Assembly: GCA_020466095.1 (NCBI GenBank)
Contig: CM035808.1
Span: 70,328,829-70,392,828, forward strand
Length of the DNA: 64,000 bases
Reading direction: 5' to 3'
Source: Chlorops oryzae
Taxonomy: Eukaryota > Arthropoda > Insecta > Diptera > Chloropidae
Position 1 is the stretch's first letter. Each line of letters begins with the position of its first letter. Below, piece by piece: positions 54,568 through 64,000 of this stretch. Below the pieces are notes generated by a model. That model made no database searches. It had not been told where the DNA came from and saw only the letters and a program-made list of their open reading frames with translations. The position numbers and the translations under genes were made by a program.

Positions 54568-55780
54568 ACACTACTCGCGATAGCGTGGTGCATCGTAGCG
54601 GCATAGGGTAGCTTCATCATATCCCCCGTCACCGAGCAAAAGGGTTTTGTCGAAATTCACTTGCGCCACACAAATATTGTGTCGGATTCATATACAATCT
54701 TATATATAATTCACCCACAAGAAATAGCAAGTATACTAGATTCAATGAAAAACTTTATAACTGAATCAGAAATACATAGCAAAGACTTATTATTCAACGA
54801 AATTAATCATATTCGGGTAAAACTTAAGACAATCGCACCGTTCGAACAGAAGCGCCAGAAAAGGGGATTAATTAATGCAGTCGGTACGGCCACTAAATGG
54901 TTATTCGGAGTTATGGAAGACAATGACAGGCAGGAAATAGAGAGCCATCTCAAAGTAGTGGTAGAAAATAGTCACAATGCGATCGGGGGGCTCAACGAAC
55001 AGATAGTAATAAATAATCATTTGAATGAGACACTAGGAAATATACGGAAAGGAATATACCAAGATAGACAATTTTTAAACAAGTTAGATAAGACCAATAT
55101 CAACATATCAAATAACCTAATGTTCAACGAACAAATGTATAAACTAAAGTGCATTGAAAACAAAATAAACATTATACAGGATAGTATTGCGGCAGCCAAA
55201 AATGGATTAATGCATCCCAGTATCCTCACCATGAAGAAATAGAAAAGTTCGAAATTTATTTCTTTAAATTGAAATTTATGCGAACAGGCATATTGTCTTA
55301 TGCACAGAATTCAATCATAATAGTAATTAAAGTTCCCAAGACTCTTATTACGACAGAGATTAGTTTAATTACGGCAATTCCCAATAGCCAGTATTTTGAG
55401 ATAATGGCAGATGACGAAGAAATAAAGTCAATAAATGACACAATATTCATATACAAAGAAATGCAATTTTGAAAGCATTAAAACGAAGTCTCCTTTGCGT
55501 TATACAAAAAATTGCAACTCTATTTAAAACAACAAAACGAATGTCCAATACTTTGATGAAGGGACGCTTATAGTAAAAAATGCTAGGGGTTTAAGTTTAG
55601 TTCAAACGTGCGACAAAAGCAAGCTCACTTTAGAACATAACGCGCTTATCACCTTTTCGAATTGTACTATAACAAGTTAAGAAGTTTACATCGGCAAAGC
55701 CGATTGCACACATACCTTTTTTCAGCCTAAAATATGTTAAAACATTACCTAAACGAAAATTTCTGCCGTTTTCGTTGTTC
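54568..55780 (+). pseudogene. Errantivirus B envelope-like (env) ORF, broken
   Basis: A short hydrophobic leader after the acceptor is interrupted by TAG at about 54605. The main frame 54661-55242 has SDSYTILYIIHPQEIAS, the cleavage site RQKR at about 54848-54860 and the following hydrophobic segment, then a heptad-like helical region. A second frame (55269-55472) and fragments to about 55780 continue the ectodomain (GTLIVKNARGLSLVQTCDKS). The C-terminal membrane anchor is not clearly preserved. Same architecture as element A's env and insect baculovirus F-like fusion proteins. Inactive. Confidence 0.8.
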
Positions 55781-55849
55781 TAGGTTGGATAACTATTTAT
55801 AACTTATCTGTTCTTCGATTTAGCTTCTAAAACTCGAGATTATTATTAA

Positions 55850-56140
55850 GCACAAAATTTTCGCGAATGGTGGTCATGGTCAAATTTTAACCGTTAGAGG
55901 ACATTTTTTCTGGCAGCGAAATACTCAATTCAAAATAGTGAATATCAATTTTTTGCGAATGTCGCGAATGGTGGTCTTCATAAATTTTTAACCCTTAGAG
56001 GACATTTTGTTTAGCTGCGAAATACTCAATTCAAAATAGTGAAAATCAAATTTTCGCGAATTTCGCGGATGGTGGTCATGGTCAAATTTTAACCTTAAGT
56101 GACGACTTTATTTGGCGGCAAAATACACAATCGGAAGAAG
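55850..56140. repeat. 101-bp tandem repeat, about 2.8 copies
   Basis: CGCGAATGGTGGTC recurs at 55862, 55963 and (as CGCGGATGGTGG) 56064, exactly 101 bp apart. It lies between env and the DINE-like tail and may be the internal repeat block of that element. Confidence 0.8.
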
Positions 56141-56646
56141 CAAAAAAAAAATCAGTTTTGTAAACAGATATGAGAATAAGTAAAAGAGTGTTTTTTTTTA
56201 ATGTGTAGGATGATAACCATTTTTTTTCAGCGAAAGCTTAAGTCTACATAGTAGCTATACACACATCCAATTTCAATAAGCTGGGATGTATAGTAAAAAA
56301 GTTATCCAGGAAAAATCTTAAAAATCGTGATTGTTGAAACTTCTGAACCACTTCCCACGACCCAAGGAGGGACTACGAAAACAATTTTATTGCAGTTTTT
56401 CGGACATTTACCTGGTTCATGTCCATGCCGAATTTCAATATGATATCTTTCATGGCTTAGGAGTAAATTACGAAAAACTAAAGTGTGACCGACAGACAGA
56501 CATGGCTAGATCGACTCCTCTTGTCACCCTGATCAAGAATATATATATATGTCTATATCTATCGCGACTCCTTTGGTATGTTACATACTCCGAGCCAAAC
56601 TTAATATACCCTTTCCTTCGGAAAAGGTATAAAAATTGCAAATGAG
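56141..56646 (+). repeat. DINE-1/INE-1-like element end
   Basis: GACCGACAGACAGACATGGC followed by TAGATCGACTC, CTGATCAAGAATATATATAT and a terminal AAGGTATAAAAA are typical of DINE-1-like elements. It replaces the U3 of element B's 3' LTR. Confidence 0.6.
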
Positions 56647-56895
56647 GAAAAGTGGATCACCGACAATCGAACGAGGTCTTCTCGAGCGTACTCACCAAAG
56701 GGCCACGACGTAGAAGCTTCGTGTTTAAGAACAACTTGTAAGAAGATTGATTTTAAATAAAAGAATTAGTAAAAGTAAATCTTGAGCGTTCCTTTCATTT
56801 CATAAAGGACAAGTTATATCCAGGACAGTATATTGGTTTGACGTGCGTACATACGAGCCACGGCGTTCAGACTAATACACCGTAGGAATATAACA
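56647..56895 (+). repeat. Errantivirus B 3' LTR (R-U5 part only)
   Basis: Starts AAAAGTGGATCACC and ends AATATAACA. Two differences from 42457-42703 over about 245 bp. U3 and polypurine tract are missing. Confidence 0.85.
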
Positions 56896-59136
56896 AAATA
56901 TATTTTAGTCTGTCTTGGTTTTTATTCATCACATTTTCTGTCGTTTTGCCTTTGTGAGCTAGTTTTATGTTATTATCTTCCTGGCAAAGAGATATAATAT
57001 TTTCTCCCACTTGCCTCTTGTCTTCAATTTCATTAAAGTTTTCTTTCTGGACTATTACTTTGCCAAAGCTCACGTTTGGTTTCATTATTTTTTTCTTAAA
57101 TAAGAACTCATTTTTACCAACATATCAATATTTTTCAATTTTAAGCTATTCGACTCGTCTTCTGAATCCTCTAGTAATATTTTGGAAATGTCTGGCTCTT
57201 TTTAATTAAATTTCTCTTTCGTGTCTTTGAATTTTGCTCTCTTTTTGCCAGACGAGCTTTGGTTAGGCCTGTAAGTTTCGACATTTAATTTGGCGTCCCG
57301 GTCTATTGGCCTTGACCGGGCCGTTGGTGGTTTCCCTGGTTGTTTACTGTTCATCTGTGGCCCTTTACAAAATTTGGCTATATGTCCAAATTGGGAACAT
57401 TTAAAGCATTGAATGTTTGTTCTATTAGGAGGTTGGGCTGTTGCATTTCCTCGTTTGTTATAGTTAGCATTTTGTGACTTGAATGCATTTGTATTAAAAT
57501 TTTTTCCCTGATTATGATTCTCTTTTTGTCCAAATTGTTCATTATTTTTTTGCTGAGTACTCTGTATATTATTTTTTCCTGCCTTTGTCTGCAAAAGGGG
57601 GTGCTCGAATGACCATTCAACTGACAAATACAACAAAATAATGCTTTTAACTTATTAAAACAAGTTGTCTTTATGAGACCTCTTTTTCCACAAAGATTGC
57701 ATGTTTGTGGGTGTACGTTTGTTGCTTTATTATTCCTTATATTGCATTTTTCGCTATATTGATGCCCATATTCAGCACAACTGGTGCAAAATGTAGTATT
57801 TTTTCTTTGGGCACAGATATCCCAAGTATGGCCTTCCAAATTGCAAAAAGAACACTTAATCGTTTGTGCTCCTACTGGGGGTGTTCTGTTTATGGAATAG
57901 TTGTTTCGACTATTTTCTGCATGGAGGTCTTCTGATTCTTCTGCTAGTTTTATCAAGTCTGTAATTTGTTTATCCTTTGAACCTTCTAGTCTTTTCTGCA
58001 TAAACGGGACTTTTGTTGGTTGCCAGTTTCCTATATTCGGCTAATGCAGATAATGCTTCTTTGTCATTCCAGGATTTTTTAAGTAAAACTTCTGCTTCAT
58101 TTAATAAGCATTCTATTCTACAACTGAATGTTGATGCTCTCTCGTTCGCCTGTTGCTCTGCGCTTACTTTTTCTGACTTAGTAGTTTCCAGGCTTTGCTT
58201 ACTTAAAAAATCTCGTTTTATTAAATCGCAAAGTTCACCTAACTATTTATTATTCTCCGGCCTACCTTCATGTAAGCTATGCCTGTTAATCTGTGTTTAA
58301 TACACTTTATTTTGTCTATTATATTGAAATTACCAAGTACACTCTTCAATAATTCAACCCCTGTAACAAACTTATCAACCTCTAAGCTAAATTCTCGTTT
58401 GTTCGACCCTGAGAAGTATGGCACTAGTCTATTGACCTTTTCAATCAGTTCATATACTTGTGGTGGATTCGAAAAGGCTATGCTTATTGTTGATAAATTT
58501 AGATTCGTTGGCGTTAACAAATATTCTGTATTTGTCTTTGTAGTTAAGGCTTGATTTATTGGAAGCACGAGGTGGTCAGTGGTAGTTCTTTTGCGCGGTG
58601 GGTTGGGACTTGGAGATCTAGTATCGCAAACGTTTTTTAATGCGGCCCTTAAGTCTCTTACTTCTCTTTTCAGATGCTTTACTTCTTCCTCGCTTTCCTT
58701 TAAACGCGTTATATCTGTTTCTACTCTTTCTGCTAGCTCTTTTCCAACGGCCTTACTGAGTGATTCTCTGAGTTGGTCTGTGAGTCTCCTGGTTGTCTCT
58801 TTCAGATTCGTCAATCAAATTATTTTGTACGTCAGTCTGGTTTCTCAACTTTTTTCACTCCCTTGTTAGACCCTGAATTGATTCTTGTAATATCTGAATT
58901 CTGTCTGCTGTTGCTTTCTCAGACGTACTAACTGTATTTTTTACGTGGTTAATTAAAAATGTGGCTTCTCCTAGTTTTGAAAATTGACCTAGCACCGCTT
59001 GATGATTTATTAGTTGTGAAATTTCCTGGTTTAAATTTGCTTCTTTTCCTAAATCCCTTGCTTCTCTTTAAACTATTTCTGAATCAGTCACGAATAATAT
59101 TAATTTGTCTTTTAGCGGTTCTAAATCTTTGGACAT
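56896..59136 (-). pseudogene. Errantivirus A gag with five zinc knuckles, broken
   Basis: Minus strand, start ATG at 59136-59134 (MSKDLEPLKDK). A TAA follows after about 20 codons, then coiled-coil frame 58814-58239 with capsid-like VNRLVPYFSGSNKREFSLEV. Knuckles in frame 58001-57378: IKCSFCNLEGHTWDIC, FCTSCAEYGHQYSEKC, TCNLCGKRG, FCCICQLNGHSSTPFC, and CFKCSQFGHIAKFC at about 57360-57400 in the next frame. The Gag-Pro linker ends at 56896, where element B's 3' LTR begins. Same domain plan as the element B Gag. Confidence 0.82.
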
Positions 59137-59208
59137 ATGGCTTGAGTAAAACAACAATAAATCTATCAGACGGGGCTCAACGTTATAACAATTTCAAAAT
59201 TTTTGTGC

Positions 59209-59217
59209 ACTCACCAT
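59209..59217 (-). promoter_or_regulatory. Candidate splice donor carrying an ATG, errantivirus A leader
   Basis: The minus strand reads ATGGTGAGT, about 75 bases before the gag ATG, as in element B (43217-43225). Confidence 0.55.
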
Positions 59218-59555
59218 TTTTTTCCAGTCTTACTGCCTTTTTCGTCTTATTCTCGCTGAAAAAGCACCCATTTTTTTTTTCTGTGTTGGGCTGCTACCGT
59301 CGGTTTTTTGTTTTTCAAATGTTTGTTTTCCCGATTGTAAAAAATTTTTTGTTTTCTTGATTTCTTTTGATTTTTATTTTAGTCGAAAAATTTTTTTGGT
59401 ATTTTTTCTTTTGTTTTTGGTTTCTTCCTAGTTAGACAAAAGGATCATGAAAAATGTCTATTATTTTGTGCCAATTATGCATAAAAATTTTTCTTCAAAG
59501 CTACACCCTCATAGCACGCTCAAAAACGTTACTTGGTGATGTTTCACTTCGTTCA

Positions 59556-60065
59556 GATTTTTCCAATCGTGTGCGCTTGTTTGACACGAGAGTTTAGAGT
59601 TTTGCCTATTCGGTTCTGGTATCACCAGCGATGAAGACCAAAAAAGGTCCCGCCTCAGCTCGACTCTTTTACTCAATGTCCTGCCGCACCACGTCTTAGG
59701 CTAACTCTGCTTCGGAACTTTTTAACAATGATTTTGAATTCTTCCAATCGTGTGCGTCTGTTTGACACCAGAGTTTAGAGTTTTCCTTATTCGGTTCTGG
59801 TATCACCAGCAATTAAAACCAAAAAAGGTCTCGTTTCAGCTCGACTCTTTTAACTCAATGTCCTGCCGCACCACGTTTTAAGCTAATTCCCATCCGTGAT
59901 TTTTTCAAATTCTCCTAATCGTGTGCGCTTGATTGACACGGGAGTTAAGAGTTTTGCTTATTCGGTTCTAGTATCACCAGATATTAAGACCAAAAAAGGT
60001 CCTGATTCAGCTCGACTCGTTTACTCAATGTCCTGCCGCTCCACGTTTTAGGATAATTTTTTTAC
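59556..60065 (-). repeat. 5' UTR tandem array of errantivirus A, three copies of 171-181 bp
   Basis: TCGTGTGCG recurs at about 59567, 59748 and 59919 within long similar units (TATTCGGTTCTGGTATCACC; ACTCAATGTCCTGCCGC). The array fills the space between the primer binding site and gag. 59218-59555 is leader without repeats or ORF. Confidence 0.85.
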
Positions 60066-60091
60066 AGTGATTCGCATCCAACTGAAAGTCA

Positions 60092-60111
60092 GTCGAATAC
60101 CGGCTGCGCCA
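60092..60111 (-). other. Primer binding site of errantivirus A
   Basis: Minus strand TGGCGCAGCCGGTATTCGAC, five bases from the LTR end, same spacing and sequence class as element B. Confidence 0.75.
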
Positions 60112-60116
60112 ATTAA

Positions 60117-61098
60117 TGTTGGGATATAGGGATCTAGCGCTCAGACACGGTCGAGCGTATGAACGTTCCTTCATTCCAATACCAATTTATAGGAAACAAG
60201 CGCTCAGACAAAGTCGAGCGGACAAACGTTCCTCTAAACCTCTTTAAGTAAAAGAGTGAAGTTTATATTACCTTTTTATTTATTTGCTGATCCTTATGTC
60301 TAAGACAGGATTTATATTCACTGTTAAAATTCTAGCACTACTTTACAGCTTCCCTATGTCCTTAATTATACTTTTAACGCCGTGGCTCGTATGTACGCAC
60401 GTCAAAAGCAGAGACTTCCGAAAACCAGTCTGATCTTCCAATGTTCGAAGCTCCCTTTTTATAGGTCAATATTGCTGATGGGGCAATATTGGCTATCGCT
60501 GTCGATTCTTCCCAAAACCTCTTGCATAAGATTAACCTGCAAGTTTGTTTTTGTTGCTGCTATGTTCATCTTGTTGTTGTTGTAGATGTTGTCGCAGGTC
60601 AGTGTTTGGTGGCGTTGAACCTAGCGCAGAACTTATGACTCGTCAGCTCGTGCCTCCCGTCTTGTCCCTTGCTCGCCGAAAGCTCGCCAAGGCTATCCCG
60701 TTGTTAGTCTGTTGTTGTTGTTGTTGCCAGCGATCGAGTTCTTCAGCATAGCTAAGACTATTGCAATGTTGACTTGCCGGCACGTGTCCCTCATACTCGT
60801 CACTTGGCTGCCCGTGTCTATCATTGCTGTCGCTCCGTTTATTCTTTCCCACCGTTCTAATTCTCGGGTTTCATCCATTGGCTTTAAGCATTGCGATCGT
60901 GGGCTTGGAGTGACTTCACAACCGTTGCCGTCTGCCGAAACTTCTGGGTCTCATATTTCATTCATTTCATTTGGGCGATTGCTGCTAAGGCTAATTTCAC
61001 AATCCCACCGGTTGAGTCTTCGCGCTGGTTCTTGTTGTTGTACTTTTGTGACGAAGATTGGGAGGTATCGCATGGTTGTGCGTCTGTGACTCGCAACA
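60117..61098 (-). repeat. Errantivirus A 5' LTR (982 bp)
   Basis: Plus-strand ends TGTTGGGATATAG and GACTCGCAACA. Uninterrupted at the site where the 3' LTR carries the Ulysses-like insertion (GTATGAACGTTCC at 60157-60169). Followed by CTGG, the right target duplication. Confidence 0.9.
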
Positions 61099-62388
61099 CT
61101 GGGGACAATACTATGATAAGTGCCATGTGGAACTGCACGTAAGCCTGATAATTCAGTAGAAGTAATTCGGTTATACAGACTCTACAATTATGCTAGCCTG
61201 GATTTCAGATCATCCTTAACGATGGAAAACATGCATTGCCAACAGAACCTCATACATTTTAAATATATTACCAGCTAACCAATTGAGACATTTATCCTCT
61301 CAGCAAAATCCTGCAGATCTTGCCACAAGAGATATTTCTGCAGAAGCACTAATCAAAAACGACTTGTGGTGGCATGGGCCAAACATTGGGATGCAAACAC
61401 AATTCAAACAATTAACTTCTATATCGCTAAAAGAGGACGAAGACCTGGAAGATCGAAAAATCACATGGACACATGCATTAGTAAAAACCGATTCCAATTT
61501 CATAAACCGATATTCCATCTACAACAGGCTTCTTCGCATAACAGCACTTCTGTTGAGTTTTGCCAGTAATTGCTAGTTTCAAAGATTTGATAAAATGTTT
61601 CATTCCCTTGTCAGTGTTCGTATCATAACTGAAGGTAAAAAAAACTTCCGAATATAAGCTTTCACCTCAGGCTATATTCAAAGGAAATAGTGGTTAGTTA
61701 CTGTAGAGTTAAAAAAACCAACATATCCTACGATCAAAAACACCCTTGTACTTCACATAAATCCTCATACATGATAGAATTGATTGTAAGGGATATCCAT
61801 ATTAAAAATCTGCATGTGGGATGTCGTCAACTTGAATACTCATTGGATTCAAAGTTCTGCGTTCCTTACGCAATACTTATTATCGAAAAGATAATTTACA
61901 AGTGCACTAAATGCATGCGCTACAGAAATCGACTATTCCAGCAACAAATGGGAAACATTCTGCGATGTTTCAAATTCTTCTACGCAGGAGAGATATATGA
62001 ATGATCTTCTCGAAACCATTACAAAGTCGCATTTTTCACTCCCATTCGGACCACATTTTGGTGGAATGTTTAAAGCAGGAGTTAAATCCGTTAAATTTCA
62101 TTTGAAAAGAAATTTGCAACGCTCAACAGCAACTTTTGAAGAAATGTCTACATTGTTGTGCCAAATAGGAGCTTGTCTTTATTCAAGGCCGTTGTGTCTT
62201 AAGTTTGCCCATGACCCTAATCCATTGACGCCTGCTTAATTTTTTAAATCTTTTTATCAATGCACTCAGTACCAGAAGAGAATGTTTTACAAATTCCAAT
62301 AAATCGCTTATCTTGTGGGCAATAGTTACAAAGATTGGTGCAACATTTTTGGCAAAAGTAGTCTTAGGAGTTCATAGTGCAGTTGCAA
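61099..62388 (+). pseudogene. BEL/Pao copy 2, RNase H end and integrase
   Basis: YTDSTIMLAWISDHP (about 61176-61220) is the late RNase H motif. NPADLATRDISAEALIKNDLWWHGP (in pieces from 61310) is the pre-integrase motif. The CTKCMRY finger half is near 61897, the FGPHFGGMFKAGVKSVKFHL block at 62049-62105, and DPNPLTPA near 62211-62235. Stops and frameshifts throughout. It continues into the 160-bp segment that is duplicated around the LINE piece; the HFWQK motif lies in that segment. Confidence 0.82.
62229..62388 (+). repeat. 160-bp direct duplication, left copy
   Basis: About four to five differences from 62898-63057. The duplicated sequence is the BEL integrase C-terminus, so it is target sequence rather than part of the inserted LINE piece. 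Confidence 0.9.
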
Positions 62389-62897
62389 GATATTTAAATT
62401 TTCCGTCTTTGGTAGGTCAGTGTTATTTATTTTGATGGTCCCTGCTACGCAATTGTCTGTTGTTATGTAGTATGTTTTCCAGACATTGAAACGTAGTCCA
62501 AACATAGACAATCTATCATGCCAGTCTTGTACTTGTTTCTGTAAGTTGTTTTTATTGGTTGAGGCAAGAAGAACGTCATCTGAATATAGTAACGTCCAGG
62601 GAGGTGATATTTGTAGGTCTTCGGTATTTGAATCCATAACTAATATGAACAAAAGAGGAGATAGAGCTGATCCTTGGTGAACGTCTACAGATATTGAAAA
62701 TTCAGATGAAATTCCGGCAGCAGAATGTACTCGACTTTTGGGATTTGCATACAGAAGTTTTACCCACATAATAAGTTCTTCCGGCACTAAGTGTGGCATA
62801 ATTCTAGTTGCTGGCCGTTTCTGGGATTTGGTTAAAACTCGGTTTGTATATGTAGAATGGTCTCCTGATTCCAAATCTGCAATCCGTTTTTGTCGGT
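62389..62897 (-). pseudogene. Non-LTR retrotransposon reverse transcriptase fragment (RTE/BovB-like)
   Basis: Minus strand. RT motifs VDVHQGSALSPLLFILVMDS and WTLLYSDDVLLAS (catalytic YxDD, here YSDD), then LSMFGLRFNVWKTYYITT. About 165 codons of the palm and thumb, lacking endonuclease, the N-terminal RT and the C-terminus. No poly(A) or 3' end, so it is an internal slice rather than a normal 5'-truncated insertion. Confidence 0.75.
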
Positions 62898-63057
62898 CGC
62901 CTGCTCAATTTTTTAAATCTTTTTATCGATGCACTCAGTACCAGAAGAGAATGTTTTACAAAATCCAATAAATCGCTTATCTTGTTGGCAATAGTTACAA
63001 AGATTGGTGCAACATTTTTGGCAAAAGTAGTCTTAGGAGTTCATAGTGCAGTTGCAA
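62898..63057 (+). repeat. 160-bp direct duplication, right copy
   Basis: See 62229-62388. BEL coding appears to continue briefly beyond it (LQRRTVG at about 63048-63068). Confidence 0.9.
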
Positions 63058-64000
63058 CGGCGCACAGTGGGATTTCGGCGGAAAAATACAATTTTCGTAC
63101 TATTCCTTTGCGAAAATTAAGTAATGTAGTTTAATAAAAAATAGTTTGAATAAGTGAAGTTTAAATTGGTTTCCCTAAGAAAGCACTTTTGCCATCAAAA
63201 AAGTGGTGTGAAGTGAGTTATAAATACTGTGGTAAGCAGGAGTGGTTATATGAATGTAACTAAGTAACGTTGATATGGAAGAAATGTTCAAAATTTGGAA
63301 TTTGATTAATTTTATTATTTTATTGTTGCACCTAGTTTTTAATAAAAAAGCTTAACAAGCTGGCTCAAGTAACTGGCTTCAATGATATGTACTTTAGAAA
63401 ATAACTCCATAAAATGAAAGATTTTCGACTTTGGTCAGCAAAAAAAAAAAAATATAGCTACAGCACCCTACGCCTTCTGCACACCAAAAAATTTTAGGTA
63501 AGAATATCTTCTTTTAATTTCAGTAATAAAATTTTGCGCACTTTTGCGCCATTAGGAAATATGTCCAATTTTTCAACGCAACTACATGAAAATTAAAGAA
63601 TTTTAATTAAAAAATGTGTTGCATACTTTTAGCATTATGCTTTGTTTATTATTATAACAAGGATTTAAATAACAACAATTAGTTCGTAATAAATAAAAAT
63701 AAATAAATATGATTGAAAAATAGTTCCATTTGAATTGAAAGTGCAAGTAAAGTGCAATTTTTTAAAACAAGTTGATGAATTTTTAATAAATAAAAATAAA
63801 ATCGTTTTCTGTAAGGTATCAAGAGCTATGCAACGAATTTATCCATTGCAATCAAAACGTTAATCGCTTAACGGAATTTATAAAAAGCAGAAATTCGAAA
63901 TATTCAGATGAAGATATTGCAAGAGTGAAAAATTAGATATCAAAGCGATTTGTAAGTCATTTCCACAAGCGTTGGAATGTAGCACAGCGAAAAATGGATC
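63058..64000. other. AT-rich sequence, no supported gene
   Basis: Begins CGGCGCACAGTGGG. Long A/T runs follow. At 63826-64000 a frame with few stops (YQELCNEFIHC, then HFHKRWNVAQRKM) looks weakly coding and runs off the window; it may be the edge of another transposase. Not assigned. Confidence 0.35.

Larger units (their letters stand above)
42391..56895 (+). mobile_element. Errantivirus B, plus strand, nested between gag and protease of errantivirus A
   Basis: 5' LTR 42391-42703, primer binding site, 5' UTR repeats, gag, protease, RT, [pogo-like transposon], RT thumb-RNase H-integrase-PTP, [mariner], env, [tandem repeats and DINE-like tail], 3' LTR 56647-56895. Both LTRs are shortened at the U3 side. 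Element A gag continues at 56896 and its protease at 42390, with roughly 250-300 bp of A missing at the junction. The LTR parts that can be compared differ at only about two positions, yet the ORFs contain many stops. Confidence 0.85.

Noticed and set aside
62389..62897. Standard 5'-truncated LINE insertion.
   Set aside because: The LINE 3' end and tail are absent and the flanking duplication is 160 bp, which does not fit normal target-primed insertion.

Overview
The window reads as transposon-dense (probably heterochromatic or piRNA-cluster-like) chromatin of a higher fly. I see no convincing single-copy host gene. The fly assignment rests on the element families recognised from their proteins: BEL/Pao, errantivirus-type gypsy elements, an Ulysses-like element with very long LTRs, a 412/mdg1-like fragment, an irritans-type (Himar1-like) mariner, a second mariner family in three copies, and DINE-1-like tails. 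A tephritid or related schizophoran is my guess; species is not determinable by reading.

Layout. 1-3449 is the 5' two thirds of a decayed BEL/Pao element (+). 3450-10797 is a mosaic of short fragments: DINE-1-like repeats, the 5' end of an unassigned LTR element, an errantivirus LTR, a Tc1-like transposase tail and a MITE. 10798-11672 is a solo LTR with a GTAG duplication. A second BEL/Pao copy starts at 11677, is broken at 12421 and resumes at 61099.

The break is one event that grew. A minus-strand errantivirus ('A', 12422-61098, target duplication CTGG) was later filled by other elements. An Ulysses-like element (12472-25179, duplication ACGT) lies in its 3' LTR and itself contains a CACTA-ended DNA transposon (17416-20964, duplication TTA). 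Also inside A are two mariners, a 412-like fragment, a Himar1-like mariner, and a plus-strand errantivirus ('B', 42391-56895). B in turn carries a pogo-like transposon (46955-49670) and a third mariner copy. Right of A the BEL integrase resumes and is interrupted again by a 509-bp LINE piece flanked by a 160-bp duplication.

The most interesting content is in errantiviruses A and B. They are related but distinct lineages with the order gag (about five CCHC knuckles), protease, RT, RNase H, integrase, then a classical protein tyrosine phosphatase (PTP) domain, then a spliced envelope-like ORF. In B the PTP is in the same reading frame as the integrase C-terminus, so it looks like a C-terminal extension of Pol. 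Both copies carry stops and are dead, but the two lineages share the arrangement. A second candidate novelty is the CACTA-ended transposon, with long inverted repeats and an apparently intact two-exon transposase of a family I cannot name. Intact-looking transposase ORFs are also present in the Himar1-like mariner, one mariner copy and the pogo-like element.
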